A DNA stretch of 64,000 bases from an uncultured Pelagibacteraceae bacterium (GCA_902516425.1 CABXYE010000002.1:1-64000); one strand, 5' to 3'; shown: positions 18,791 to 29,362, numbered from the stretch's first letter. Notes: generated by a model from the letters alone, not told the origin. Numbers and translations: made by a program.

Positions 18791-20084
18791 AATTCTAAAT
18801 TTATTTTTAGTTGCTATTTTATTCTCTAGTTGTTCTTTTAATAAAAACTCTAAGTTTTGGACTTCAGAGGCAATAACTAAAGTTGAAGAAAAAAAATTTG
18901 AAAAAATTTTTAGTGATGAAAAAACTTTAAGTAAAGAATTAAATACCAATATAAGTTTAAATTTTAGCTCAAATCTTAAAAAAGCAAAGTTATCAAAAGA
19001 ACTGACAAATAATGATGGAAGGGTTAATTTTGATGGATCACTAAAAAAATCCTCGAAATACAAGTTTTCAAAGATTAAAAATTTTTATCAGTTTGAACCT
19101 GTTATATCTTTTAATAAAGAAAATATAATTTTTTTTGACGATAAGGGTACAATTCTACAATTTAATAAAAATTCAAAATTAATTTGGAAAAAAAATTATT
19201 ATTCAAAATCAGAAAAAAAACTAGATCCAATTTTACAATTTGCCAGTAATGATAAATTTTTAGTAGTTGCAGATAATTTGACTAAATATTACATTTTAAA
19301 TTTAGATACCGGAGATTTAGTTTGGTCTAAAAATAACCCTGCACCATTTAATTCACAGATAAAGATATACAAAGATCGATTTTTTATAATTGATTTTACA
19401 AATACCTTAAGGTGCTTCTCTATAAAAGATGGAGAAGAATTGTGGAATTTCCAAACAGAGTCATCACTTATCAGATCACAAAAAAAGTTATCAATGGTGA
19501 TTGTTGGAAATGTTGTTTACTTTAATAATTCTTTAGGAGATATAAGTGCAGTCAATTTGAATGATGGTGAATTACTTTGGCAACTACCCACACAAAGTAA
19601 CGTTATTTATGAGTCAGCTTTTTCTCTTGAAACCTCAGATATAATAGCAGATGAAAATAATTTGTTTTTTTCAAATAATAAAAATCAATTTTTTTCGATC
19701 GATATAAAGTCTGGAAATTTTAATTGGGAAAATACTGTAAATTCAAATTTGAGACCCACTCTAATCGAAAATTTTTTGATATCGGTTTCATTAGAGGGTT
19801 ATTTAATTGTAATTGATAAAATAACAGGCAATATAATTAAAGTTACTGACGTATTTGAAAATTTTAATCCAAAAAAACGTAAAGAGATCTTTCCTACTGG
19901 ATTTATTGTTGGATTAAAAAATATATATTTGTCAACAAATATAGGAAGATTATTAGTGATTGATATAAAATCTGGTAAAACAATTTCAACTCTTAAAATT
20001 GACAATGACAAAATTTCACGCCCTCATATTTTAAATAAAAATTTATATTTAGTTAAGGACAATGCTATAATTAAATTAAATTAA
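18783..20084 (+). CDS. bamB: BamB-like beta-propeller (PQQ repeat) lipoprotein
   Basis: Lipobox LFSSC; repeated GDLVWSKN, DGEELWNF, DGELLWQLPT, SGNFNWEN blades. Confidence 0.78.
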   Translation: MNKILNLFLVAILFSSCSFNKNSKFWTSEAITKVEEKKFEKIFSDEKTLSKELNTNISLNFSSNLKKAKLSKELTNNDGRVNFDGSLKKSSKYKFSKIKNFYQFEPVISFNKENIIFFDDKGTILQFNKNSKLIWKKNYYSKSEKKLDPILQFASNDKFLVVADNLTKYYILNLDTGDLVWSKNNPAPFNSQIKIYKDRFFIIDFTNTLRCFSIKDGEELWNFQTESSLIRSQKKLSMVIVGNVVYFNNSLGDISAVNLNDGELLWQLPTQSNVIYESAFSLETSDIIADENNLFFSNNKNQFFSIDIKSGNFNWENTVNSNLRPTLIENFLISVSLEGYLIVIDKITGNIIKVTDVFENFNPKKRKEIFPTGFIVGLKNIYLSTNIGRLLVIDIKSGKTISTLKIDNDKISRPHILNKNLYLVKDNAIIKLN

Positions 20085-20515
20085 TGTTTTTAAAATTACT
20101 AGATAAGTTAGGAAGAAAAAAAGTTGTTTTAGATAGAGGACCATCACATCCAAGATTCGATTTAGCTAAACCTTGGATGAATAGATATTATTTAATTTTC
20201 AGGCATAGACCAAAATGGTTCCCATTTAATATTTTAATTCACGAAATGTTGACCGATGATCATGGTGAAGGAGTCCATAACCACCCTTTTCCTTATATGA
20301 CAATAGTGATTAGAGGCGGTTATTGGGAAACCTTAAGCTCAGGAAAATATTGGCGACCACCAGGCTATATTGGTTTCAGGTCAGCAAATAATTTACATAG
20401 AGTTGATCTCAAACCTGGAACAAGACCATTAACAATTTTTATTGCTGGCCCTTTTGGGCTAAGGAAAGGCCCAAGGTCTGAATATGGTATTGATTTTAAA
20501 ATTAAAAAGGATTGA
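20084..20515 (+). CDS. Cupin-like domain protein of unknown function
   Basis: HEMLTDDHGEGVHNHPFPYMTIVIRGGYWE ... HRVDLKPGTRPLTIFI, cupin-like His arrangement. Confidence 0.6.
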   Translation: MFLKLLDKLGRKKVVLDRGPSHPRFDLAKPWMNRYYLIFRHRPKWFPFNILIHEMLTDDHGEGVHNHPFPYMTIVIRGGYWETLSSGKYWRPPGYIGFRSANNLHRVDLKPGTRPLTIFIAGPFGLRKGPRSEYGIDFKIKKD

Positions 20516-21573
20516 TGCAAAAAAATCTTGAAGAAAAATTTAGATTATTTTGTAATTCAAAAAACTTAAATCTTAATCAAAATCAAATTCTCACAATTAA
20601 GAAGCTTCAAGATTTCTATGAAAGTAATTTTGCATTATCTATATTTAATATTTTTAAAAAAAAGGAGATAAAGAGAGGTTTTTATCTTCGAGGAGGTGTT
20701 GGTGTTGGGAAAACAATGATCTTAGATTTTTTTTATAATCTTATTTCTCAAAAAAAATTAAGACTTCATTTTAATGAATTTATGTTAAGTTTTCATGATT
20801 TTGTTCATGAAAATAAAAATAAAGAAGATGAAAATATAATTGAGTTATTTGTGAAAAATCTCAAAGCCAAGGTTTCTCTTATTTATTTTGATGAGTTTCA
20901 AGTGACCAATATAGTAGATGCTATGATATTAGGTAAATTATTTAATAAGATATTTAATGAAAATATAAACGTTCTTATTACTTCTAATATAAAAATATCT
21001 GAATTATATAAAGATGGTCTTCAACGTGATCAATTCAAGCCATTTATTGAAATTATGAAAAAAAGGACAATAGAACATGAACTTATAATTGAGGATGACT
21101 ATAGAAAATCAAAAGATAATCAAAGTGATAGATACTTTTTTCCTTTAAATGAAGAAACTAATTTTAAAATGAACAAATATTTTAGGATAATTTCAAAAGG
21201 TAAAAAAAAGACTAATAAGATACTTAATATTAAAGGAAGAGATTTCCAGATTAAAGAATTCTATGAAGGTATAGTAAGATTTACTTTTAATGAATTATGT
21301 GATCAAAACTTAGGTGCTGAAGACTATTTAGAAATAATCAAAGTTTCAGAATTTATATTTATTGACAAAATACCACAGTTTGATGATGTTAATTCTAATC
21401 AACAACACCGGTTTATAACTTTAATTGACATAGTTTATGATAAGAAAATACCGATTGCTGTTTCGGCTGAAAAGAAATTAGATCAATTCAATTCTTCAAA
21501 ATCATTAAAAGAACCATTCAAACGTACAATTAGTCGTCTTTATGAATTAACATCTTCTAACTTTAATTTATGA
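20512..21573 (+). CDS. zapE: AFG1/ZapE-family ATPase
   Basis: GFYLRGGVGVGKTMILDFFY, LIYFDEFQVTNIVDAMILGKLF, LLITSN-like motif, FNELCDQNLGAEDYLEI. Confidence 0.9.
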   Translation: MMQKNLEEKFRLFCNSKNLNLNQNQILTIKKLQDFYESNFALSIFNIFKKKEIKRGFYLRGGVGVGKTMILDFFYNLISQKKLRLHFNEFMLSFHDFVHENKNKEDENIIELFVKNLKAKVSLIYFDEFQVTNIVDAMILGKLFNKIFNENINVLITSNIKISELYKDGLQRDQFKPFIEIMKKRTIEHELIIEDDYRKSKDNQSDRYFFPLNEETNFKMNKYFRIISKGKKKTNKILNIKGRDFQIKEFYEGIVRFTFNELCDQNLGAEDYLEIIKVSEFIFIDKIPQFDDVNSNQQHRFITLIDIVYDKKIPIAVSAEKKLDQFNSSKSLKEPFKRTISRLYELTSSNFNL

Positions 21574-21992
21574 TACAAAAATTCAACAACTTTAAAATCA
21601 ACACTGATGGACAAAAGTTATATGAGTTTACTGATCAAACAATCAATTGGATAAAAACAAATAAGTTTAAAAATGGTATTCTTAATTTAAGTATTCAGCA
21701 CACTAGTGCTTCTTTAATCATTCAAGAAAATGCGGATCCAGATGTTCAAACCGACTTAATAAATTATTTTAACAAACTGGCGCCGATGGATAATAAGTTA
21801 TATGTACATACAACTGAAGGAAAAGACGATATGCCTGCACACATAAAATCCAGTTTAACAAATAATCAAATTTCACTTAGTGTTGAAAATGGAGTGTTAC
21901 TACTTGGAACCTGGCAAGGTATATATTTGTTTGAGCATAGATTAAACCCACAGAATAGAACAATAATTCATCATTTTTTAGGAGAAGTTTAA
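21570..21992 (+). CDS. YjbQ/UPF0047 family protein
   Basis: LSIQHTSASLIIQENADPDVQTDL, EGKDDMPAHIKSSLTNNQISLSVENGVLLLGTWQGIYLFEHR. Confidence 0.93.
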   Translation: MIQKFNNFKINTDGQKLYEFTDQTINWIKTNKFKNGILNLSIQHTSASLIIQENADPDVQTDLINYFNKLAPMDNKLYVHTTEGKDDMPAHIKSSLTNNQISLSVENGVLLLGTWQGIYLFEHRLNPQNRTIIHHFLGEV

Positions 21993-23410
21993 TTTTTTTT
22001 TAAACTCTGAAAAGCTTTTAATGCTGATGCTCTAGCCTCTTCATGTATTACTATTGGATTTGGATAATCTTTTCCTATGACTGTATTTATTGCTTGTTGA
22101 TACTTCACTTCCATTTCCCAGGGTTTATGAATAAATTTTTGTGGAACTTTGTTTAATTCTGGTACCCATTTTTTTACGTATTTTCCCTCTTTATCAAATT
22201 TTTCTCCTTGAAGAATAGGATTAAAAATTCTGAAATAAGGAGCTGCATCCGCTCCGCAACCTGCAACCCATTGCCACTGAGCTACATTATTAGCTTTATT
22301 AAAATCGAGTAAACAATTTCTAAAATGTCTTTCACCCTCGGTCCAATTAATTCTGAGATGTTTAACTAAAAAGGAACCAACTACCATCCTTATTCTGTTA
22401 TGCATCCAACCTGTTTCATATAATTCCCTCATTCCAGCATCAACAATTGGATAACCAGTCATTCCCGATTTCCAAGCCTGTAAAAACTTTTCATTTTTTA
22501 CCCAAGGGAATTTATCAAATTCTTTTCTGTAATTACCTTTTAGGAATTCAGGAAAATAATTAATCAAGCTGTGGGAGAACTCGCGCCAACCTAATTCATT
22601 AATATACTTTCTATAACCAATACCTTTAGATTTAGTATCATTACATTTTTTCCAAATAGTGCTTACATGTATTTGTCCATGTTTTATGTAAGGAGATAAT
22701 CGAGAAGTACCCTCAATAGAAGGGTAGTCTCTAGCAACCCCGTATTCTTTAATTTTATTATCGATTAGGTTGTTTAGGATTTTTTTTGAGTCATTTTCTG
22801 AAACTTTCCAATAATCCTCAAATTTTTTATACCAGTTTACTTTTGGTAAAATATTTTGGGGCTCAATGCACTTCTTAAAAAAGGAAATCATTTTATTTTT
22901 TTTCTTAACAATATAATTTTTACTTGGCGGTAGACCTAAATATTTTTGTTCCGCATTTCTCCAGAAAGGAGTAAATACTTTAAAAGGTGTCCCGTCGTTC
23001 TTAGTTACTTCTTGAAATTCATTTAAAATATTCCCTTTAAAATATTTAAATTGAATTTCATTTTTAAGGAAAGTGTCTCTAATTTTTTTTCCTTTTGCAA
23101 TTACGTCAGGCTCGTAAATTTTATTCCAATATATTGAAAAATTGTCTCTTTTTTTAATTTTTGAAAATACGTCAAGTTCATCTCCTGCTAGTATCTCAAG
23201 ATTTATTTTGTATTTAGATAATTCAGATTTAAATGTTTCAAGAGATTTTGAAAGCCACCATTTTTGTGCCTCTCTTTTGTTATCAAAATCATTTTTGTTA
23301 TAAATGTAGAGGGCGAGTACATTCTCATGATTTTGAGTTGCATAAGATAGAGCAGGGTTATTTTCAATTCTAAAGTCCTCTCTTATCCACGTAATTGCGT
23401 TTTTTGTCAT
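21989..23410 (-). CDS. phrB: Deoxyribodipyrimidine photolyase
   Basis: TRLSPYIKHGQIH, GWREFSHSLINYFPEF, AWKSGMTGYPIVDAGMRELYETGWMHNRIRMVVGSFLVKHL, NVAQWQWVAGCGADAAPYFRIFNP. Confidence 0.96.
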   Translation of the reverse strand: MTKNAITWIREDFRIENNPALSYATQNHENVLALYIYNKNDFDNKREAQKWWLSKSLETFKSELSKYKINLEILAGDELDVFSKIKKRDNFSIYWNKIYEPDVIAKGKKIRDTFLKNEIQFKYFKGNILNEFQEVTKNDGTPFKVFTPFWRNAEQKYLGLPPSKNYIVKKKNKMISFFKKCIEPQNILPKVNWYKKFEDYWKVSENDSKKILNNLIDNKIKEYGVARDYPSIEGTSRLSPYIKHGQIHVSTIWKKCNDTKSKGIGYRKYINELGWREFSHSLINYFPEFLKGNYRKEFDKFPWVKNEKFLQAWKSGMTGYPIVDAGMRELYETGWMHNRIRMVVGSFLVKHLRINWTEGERHFRNCLLDFNKANNVAQWQWVAGCGADAAPYFRIFNPILQGEKFDKEGKYVKKWVPELNKVPQKFIHKPWEMEVKYQQAINTVIGKDYPNPIVIHEEARASALKAFQSLKKN

Positions 23411-23416
23411 ATAAAT

Positions 23417-24538
23417 TTATTTTCTTCCCTTAGATAGCAGTTGTTTGTAAAGTTTGACATCTGCATTTCCTTCGCATCCTATTACCAATACATTTGAATT
23501 TTGATTAAGATTGATCAATTTCCTAGTTTTTTTGTCGTTGCATATTCCAATTAAAGCGATAATTCCAGGTGTGGCACACTCACCACCAATTATCGAAGCT
23601 TTGCTAAATTTTTTATCTCTTAATTTAGCTACTGTTCTTGCTACATTATTATCAGGAACCGAAACACAACAATTAGTTGCTTTTTTTAATATCTGCCATG
23701 GTACAAGGGACATCTCATTGCATGACATTCCGCCCATAACACTTTCTTTTTTAATTTTTATCTTTTTTAATTTTTTACTTTTTAAACTTTGGAGCACACA
23801 ATCCGCTCTATCTGGCTCTACCACTATAATTTTAGGAATTCTCTTAAAGTATTTTGCTACTCCAGCCACTAAACCAGCAGCTAATCCTCCTACACCTGCT
23901 TGAAGAAATATATGAGTGATATATTGATTTGTTTGATTAGAGATTTCCTTAATTAAAATAGAATAACCTGCCATAGTAAGTTGGGGGACATATTTATAAT
24001 TTTTTGTTGAAACATCTTGTATGATACTCCAATTATTTTTTTTTGATAATATCTGACATTTTCTTAAAGAGTCTTCATAATTTCCTTTAACTCTTATCAC
24101 CTCAGCACCAAATTTTTCTATCTCAATTACCCTTGTTTTACTTACATGTTGACTGACAAAAATTTTACATTTCAATTTTAATTTTTTTGCCCCCCAGGCC
24201 ACAGATCTTCCATGATTTCCAGCTGTTGCTGATGAGACAGTAATTTTATTTTTTTTTTTTGAGATTTTTTCCACGGCATATGCACCCCCTAAAGCCTTGA
24301 AAGATTTTAAATTAAATCTTTTTGACTCGTCCTTGTAAAATATATTATTAAGCTTTAAATTTTGATTTAATTTATTTAAATTTAACAGTGGGGTAGGACG
24401 ATAGCCTTTCCATTTTGATATACTTTTATAAGCATCAATTAAAAATTTTGATGGTAAATATTTTAAAACATAGTTTCTATTAAAATTATAATTTTTATTT
24501 AACAAAAATTTAGAGTATTTAAATTTACTATTTTGCAT
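23417..24538 (-). CDS. PLP-dependent diaminopropionate ammonia-lyase-like / threonine dehydratase family protein
   Basis: YRPTPLLNLNKL, ESKRFNLKSFKALGGAYAV Lys motif, SATAGNHGRSVAWGA, FLQAGVGGLAAGLVAGV. Confidence 0.8.
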   Translation of the reverse strand: MQNSKFKYSKFLLNKNYNFNRNYVLKYLPSKFLIDAYKSISKWKGYRPTPLLNLNKLNQNLKLNNIFYKDESKRFNLKSFKALGGAYAVEKISKKKNKITVSSATAGNHGRSVAWGAKKLKLKCKIFVSQHVSKTRVIEIEKFGAEVIRVKGNYEDSLRKCQILSKKNNWSIIQDVSTKNYKYVPQLTMAGYSILIKEISNQTNQYITHIFLQAGVGGLAAGLVAGVAKYFKRIPKIIVVEPDRADCVLQSLKSKKLKKIKIKKESVMGGMSCNEMSLVPWQILKKATNCCVSVPDNNVARTVAKLRDKKFSKASIIGGECATPGIIALIGICNDKKTRKLINLNQNSNVLVIGCEGNADVKLYKQLLSKGRK

Positions 24539-24714
24539 TTTAAATTTTTAAGCTAAAGTTAAATTATCATTAACGATAATTTTTTTTATATTCAAACTAT
24601 AAATAAACCTATATTAATATAAATTATAAGTAATTTTATATTTAGAAATTATATGTTAAGCTTCATTCGAGTATTAGTTGAAATTTTTATAACCTTAAAA
24701 TTTATTAAAATTAT

Positions 24715-25665
24715 ATGGGTAAAATATTAATTATTGGTGGTGGAGCTATGGGCTCTGCGTTCTCAATTCCCTGTTTAGAAAACAATAATCTTGTTACTAT
24801 CACAGAGCCGTATAATAAAATTTTTATTAAAAATCTAAACTCAAAGAAAAAGTTCCATCCCTCTTTAAAAATTAATCTGTCAAAAAAATTAAAATTCATG
24901 AATTATTCAAAAGAAATATTCAAGAAAAGATTTGACTTAATAGTAATTGCCCTAAGTCTTGCAGGTATAGATTTTATTGGAAAAGAATTAAAAGATTTAA
25001 ACATTAAAACCCCTTTGTTGGTTCTTACTAAAGGATTAAAGTTTGATAAAAAAAAAAAAAAAATTTTAACAATTTCAACTTTATTAAAAAACAATTATCG
25101 CGCAGCAAATGTATCAGTATTAAAAGGACCTTGTTTAGCTAAAGAATTAGCAAATAAAAATAAGACAAGTGTAGTTGTTGCTAATAAAAATATAAAAATA
25201 GCCAAATGGATTGGAAAACTTATATCCACTAAGTATTATTTAATTGAATTTTCAAAAGATATTATTGGTATTGAAATCTGTTCAGCAATTAAGAATATAT
25301 ACGCTATGATCATTGGTTCAGGTCAAAATTTAAACGCTAAATCAGATTTATTTCAAAAAAGCGTCAATGAGATGAAATATTTGATCAAATATTTTAAAGG
25401 AGACGTGTCAACAATATTAGGACTTGCAGGTATTGGTGATTTGTACGTAAGTGCTATTGGTGGAAGAAACAGTAAAATGGGAGACTTTCTTGGTAAAGGT
25501 TTTACATTTGCAGCAGCAAAAAAAAGGTTTATGCCTAAAGATACTGTAGAGGGCGAGCAACTGGCTAGAGAAATCGCTCCATATATCTTAAGAAAAATTG
25601 ATAAAAAAAGAATTCCTTTGATGTATCACTTGTTAAAAACAATCATACATAACAAAAAAATTTAA
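24715..25665 (+). CDS. gpsA: NAD(P)-dependent glycerol-3-phosphate dehydrogenase-like
   Basis: ILIIGGGAMGSAFSIPCLENN Rossmann, LKGPCLAKELANK, GLAGIGDLYVSAIGGRNSKMG. Confidence 0.82.
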   Translation: MGKILIIGGGAMGSAFSIPCLENNNLVTITEPYNKIFIKNLNSKKKFHPSLKINLSKKLKFMNYSKEIFKKRFDLIVIALSLAGIDFIGKELKDLNIKTPLLVLTKGLKFDKKKKKILTISTLLKNNYRAANVSVLKGPCLAKELANKNKTSVVVANKNIKIAKWIGKLISTKYYLIEFSKDIIGIEICSAIKNIYAMIIGSGQNLNAKSDLFQKSVNEMKYLIKYFKGDVSTILGLAGIGDLYVSAIGGRNSKMGDFLGKGFTFAAAKKRFMPKDTVEGEQLAREIAPYILRKIDKKRIPLMYHLLKTIIHNKKI

Positions 25666-25757
25666 TTTTTTTAAAAAACTAAGAAGTTATTTTCTACTAG
25701 AAATCCAATTATAATACCTATTAAAAGTGCGATGATTAATTTTTTTTTATCCACTAA

Positions 25758-26828
25758 TTAAGATTTTTTACTTAAAGAAGATTTCAAATCTTTGACATTC
25801 GAGGATTGGAACTTCAAACTCATTTTTTGTTTTATATTTTCCCATAACTTGGCCATCCCTAAAGGTTCGTAAATCATAAATATAATCATTAAACCACCAA
25901 ATATTACCTGTTCAATTGATGAAATAATTGTAGCATCAATAGCTCCGTGAAATACATTGTTTCCTACAGCATTCAAAAGAACTGGAAAAAGTAAGATAAA
26001 AGCTGCTCCAATAAAAGCACCATTTATTGTGCCAAGTCCACCTAAGATACACATAAATAATATTTTAAAAGATAATTTAATATCAAAAGCGACTGGCTCA
26101 AGAGATTTAAGATAACAAAATGCAAAAAGAGCACCAGCTACTCCACAATAAAACGCACTGATAGCAAATGCCTGGACTTTGGTTTTTAACAATGAAACTC
26201 CCATAGACTCTGCTGCGATATCCATATCTCTAACTGCCATCCAATTCCTGCCTGTGCTTCCTCTTGCCATGTTCATAGCCAATAAAGTTAAAACTGTTGT
26301 AACAGCTAAACAAACAAAATACATCGCTAATGGAGTTGTAAATGGTTTTCCTAAGATAACTATGTCTTGGGCAGTAATAATTCCTGATGAATCGTAGTTT
26401 TTAAACCAACCAAATTTATCTATCATCCATATGATAAAAAACTGTGAGGCTAGAGTTGCCACCATCAGATAAATTCCCCTTACTTTTAAACTCGGTAGAC
26501 CAAACAAAATTCCAAAAGCTGCTGCAATCAAACCTGACACTATTAGTGACCCTACGAAACCAAGGTCAGGCACTCGCAAAATAAGGTTAAACATTGCAAA
26601 AGCACCAGCAGCCATAAAGCCAGCTGCTCCTAAAGCTAATTGTCCCGTATAACCCATAACAACTTGTTGTCCAATTGTAGCTAAGGCTAAGCAAAGCCAA
26701 GGAATTAATATGGAGGTGTACCAATATTCTGTTGTAATAAATGTTGGTATTACTAATACACTTAGAACCATACAAACAGCTAAGTTAATTAGGTCTTTTT
26801 TTGTGTAAGTCATAAAAACTGGTTTCAT
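25758..26828 (-). CDS. livM: Branched-chain amino acid-type ABC transporter permease (LivM-like)
   Basis: Multi-TM; LPSLKVRGIYLMVATLASQF; GRNWMAVRDMDIAAESMGV. Confidence 0.9.
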   Translation of the reverse strand: MKPVFMTYTKKDLINLAVCMVLSVLVIPTFITTEYWYTSILIPWLCLALATIGQQVVMGYTGQLALGAAGFMAAGAFAMFNLILRVPDLGFVGSLIVSGLIAAAFGILFGLPSLKVRGIYLMVATLASQFFIIWMIDKFGWFKNYDSSGIITAQDIVILGKPFTTPLAMYFVCLAVTTVLTLLAMNMARGSTGRNWMAVRDMDIAAESMGVSLLKTKVQAFAISAFYCGVAGALFAFCYLKSLEPVAFDIKLSFKILFMCILGGLGTINGAFIGAAFILLFPVLLNAVGNNVFHGAIDATIISSIEQVIFGGLMIIFMIYEPLGMAKLWENIKQKMSLKFQSSNVKDLKSSLSKKS

Positions 26829-26831
26829 AAA

Positions 26832-27740
26832 TTAAACTCTCCTAATGATTTTTTCTCCAAATAAACCTTCTGGTCTATATAATAAAAAGAATATTGCTAA
26901 TACGTAAGGAGCCCATCCCTCAATTGCTCCTCCAAAAAATGGTCCAATATAAACTTCTAATACTTTTTCTGTTGCACCAATAATTAAGCCACCTACAATT
27001 GCACCTGGAATAGACGAGAAACCACCTATAATTAAGACTGGTAAAGCTTTTAATGCTAAATCAACTAGAGCAAATTGAACACCGGCTCTTGCACCCCACA
27101 TACACCCAGCGACTAAAGCTACAACTCCTGCAGCTGACCAAACTAATAACATTATATGTTTTAAAGGTATACCTATTGAACTAGCAGCACCCGCATCATC
27201 TGCTACAGCTCTCAAACCGAGACCAATTTTTGTATATTTGAATAAAAGGAATAAACCAATAATCATTAAAGCTGCCACTAATCCTGCAAAAATATCAAGC
27301 GCACTAATAAATAGTTTTAAATTATCAGCGATCCACGGTACTGGAAAATCTCCAATACCTAAATCTAGTCTTCTTACTTCTACTCCCCATGCTGCTTGAG
27401 CAAGTCCTTCTAAAACATACCCTAGACCAATTGTAGCCATTAGTACTGTGTCTTCGCTAGCATTCATCAGAGGTCTTAAAACTAATCTTTCAGTACATAA
27501 ACCAACCACTACCATTAAAAGAGCAGCCAAAATAAATGCAAGCACAAAAGGTATATTAAAATCTTGCATGAAACCACAAAAGGCAAGCACTGAGAAGAAA
27601 ACCATAGCCCCTTGTGAGAAGTTAAACGTTGCTGAGGCTTTAAAAATTAGAACGAATCCTAAAGCGACTAGAGAGTACATCGTACCAGCAAGTAAACCAC
27701 CAACTAAAACTTCCATGAAAAATAATAATTCATCAACCAT
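26832..27740 (-). CDS. livH: Branched-chain amino acid-type ABC transporter permease (LivH-like)
   Basis: GLLAGTMYSLVALGFVLIFKASATFNFSQGAMVFF; GLGLRAVADDAGAASSIGI. Confidence 0.92.
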   Translation of the reverse strand: MVDELLFFMEVLVGGLLAGTMYSLVALGFVLIFKASATFNFSQGAMVFFSVLAFCGFMQDFNIPFVLAFILAALLMVVVGLCTERLVLRPLMNASEDTVLMATIGLGYVLEGLAQAAWGVEVRRLDLGIGDFPVPWIADNLKLFISALDIFAGLVAALMIIGLFLLFKYTKIGLGLRAVADDAGAASSIGIPLKHIMLLVWSAAGVVALVAGCMWGARAGVQFALVDLALKALPVLIIGGFSSIPGAIVGGLIIGATEKVLEVYIGPFFGGAIEGWAPYVLAIFFLLYRPEGLFGEKIIRRV

Positions 27741-27749
27741 ATGTTTATC

Positions 27750-28544
27750 CTAGTGTTCTACTCCTAAATAAGCGTCTATTACTTTTTGATTTGATCTAAC
27801 TTCATCAGGTGTGCCATCACCAATAACTTTACCATAATCAAGTACAACCACTCTGTCTGATATATCCATAACAACTCCCATATCGTGCTCAATAAGCACC
27901 ATAGTTGTACCTAGTTCATCATTTACTTTTAAAATAAATCTACACATGTCTCTTTTTTCCTCAACATTCATACCAGCCATAGGCTCATCTAATAAAATTA
28001 TTGTAGAGTCTGTTGCAAGAGCTCGACCTAACTCAACTTTCTTTTGTAATCCATAAGGAAGTTTTCCAACTGGTGTGTCTTTAATATCTTCAATCTCTAA
28101 AAAACTAATTATTTCCTCTGATCTATCCCTGTTTAATTTTTCTTCTTTTTTTACTTTAGGAAGTTGTAAAGCGACCTCAAGAAAATTTGTTTTTGTATGA
28201 AGTTTTCTGCCAACTAAAATATTGTCTAAAACTGACATTCTTTTAAAAAGAGCTAAGTTTTGGAAAGTTCTAGATAAACCCATTTGTGCCATAATATTTG
28301 GAGTAATATCAGGTATTTGTTTTCCTTTAAAAGAAACGGTTCCTTGTTGAGGCTTATAAATTCCATTAATACAGTTTAACATTGAGCTTTTTCCAGCTCC
28401 ATTAGGTCCAATTATTGCTCTTACTTCGTGCTCAAGTACATTAAAAGAAGTATCTGTTATTGCCTTAACACCACCAAAAGAGAGAGATATATTATTTACC
28501 TCTAATATTGGTTTTCCTATCTTAAATTTTCTTTCGTATTCCAT
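27750..28544 (-). CDS. livG: ABC transporter ATP-binding protein (LivG-like)
   Basis: IIGPNGAGKSSMLNCINGIYKPQQG, LPYGLQKKVELGRALATDSTIILLDEPMAGMN. Confidence 0.92.
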   Translation of the reverse strand: MEYERKFKIGKPILEVNNISLSFGGVKAITDTSFNVLEHEVRAIIGPNGAGKSSMLNCINGIYKPQQGTVSFKGKQIPDITPNIMAQMGLSRTFQNLALFKRMSVLDNILVGRKLHTKTNFLEVALQLPKVKKEEKLNRDRSEEIISFLEIEDIKDTPVGKLPYGLQKKVELGRALATDSTIILLDEPMAGMNVEEKRDMCRFILKVNDELGTTMVLIEHDMGVVMDISDRVVVLDYGKVIGDGTPDEVRSNQKVIDAYLGVEH

Positions 28545-28546
28545 CT

Positions 28547-29362
28547 TTAATTACTTCTTTTTGTTAAACTTTCTTCTTTAAGAACATCTCGAAAATTTTT
28601 TCTCCCTTTCTTTGAAATTCCTAAATATAATTCTTTCACTTTATCGTCATTTAATAAACTTTGTGCAGTTCCGTCTAGCATAACTCTACCTGTCTCAATG
28701 ATATAGCCATAATCTGAATTTTTTAGTGCAACGTTAGTGTTTTGCTCAGCAAGTAAAATACTAACACCCTCTTTTGTGTTTAATTCTTTTACAATATTAA
28801 AAATCTCAGCAACTAACTGAGGTGCTAGACCCATTGTTGGCTCATCCAATAATAACATTTTTGGTTTAGCCATCATGGCTCTTGCAACTGCTATCATTTG
28901 TTGCTCTCCACCTGAAGTGAATGCTGCTTGACTTTTTCTTCTTTCTTTAAGTCTTATAAAATAAGTATAAATTTTCTCTAATTCTTGATTAATATCACCT
29001 TTAGATAATTTTCTTGAGTATGCTCCTGAAATTATATTTTCCTCTACAGTAAGGTGACCAAAACATCTTCTACCTTCTAACACTTGGACCATTCCGAGCC
29101 CAACCATTTGCGAAGGAGTTTGTTTATTTATTGAGTTTCCATCATATTCAATTGAACCATTTGTAACCTTGCCTCTTTCTGAAGCTAACATAGTTGAAAC
29201 TGCTTTTAATGTAGTACTTTTTCCTGCTCCGTTTGCTCCTAATAAAGCAACTACTTTTCCTTTAGGAACTTTCAAAGATACATCGTGTAAAGCTAAAATA
29301 ACATCATCATATCTGACCTCAATATTCTTTATGTCTAAAATGTTTGCTGAACTGTTACTCAT
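28547..29362 (-). CDS. livF: ABC transporter ATP-binding protein (LivF-like)
   Basis: LLGANGAGKSTTLKAVS, TSGGEQQMIAVARAMMAKPKMLLLDEPTMGLAPQLV. Confidence 0.92.
   Translation of the reverse strand: MSNSSANILDIKNIEVRYDDVILALHDVSLKVPKGKVVALLGANGAGKSTTLKAVSTMLASERGKVTNGSIEYDGNSINKQTPSQMVGLGMVQVLEGRRCFGHLTVEENIISGAYSRKLSKGDINQELEKIYTYFIRLKERRKSQAAFTSGGEQQMIAVARAMMAKPKMLLLDEPTMGLAPQLVAEIFNIVKELNTKEGVSILLAEQNTNVALKNSDYGYIIETGRVMLDGTAQSLLNDDKVKELYLGISKKGRKNFRDVLKEESLTKRSN

Noticed and set aside
23511-23903. Plus-strand 130-aa ORF
   Set aside because: Antisense shadow of the DpaL-like gene; no recognisable domain.
23417-24538. EutB assignment for the PLP enzyme
   Set aside because: Motifs fit the diaminopropionate ammonia-lyase/threonine dehydratase family in general; it pairs with a photolyase gene, far from the EutA/EutD-like pair, so no specific ectoine role is supported.
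27448-27753. Plus-strand 101-aa ORF
   Set aside because: Antisense to livH; no motif.
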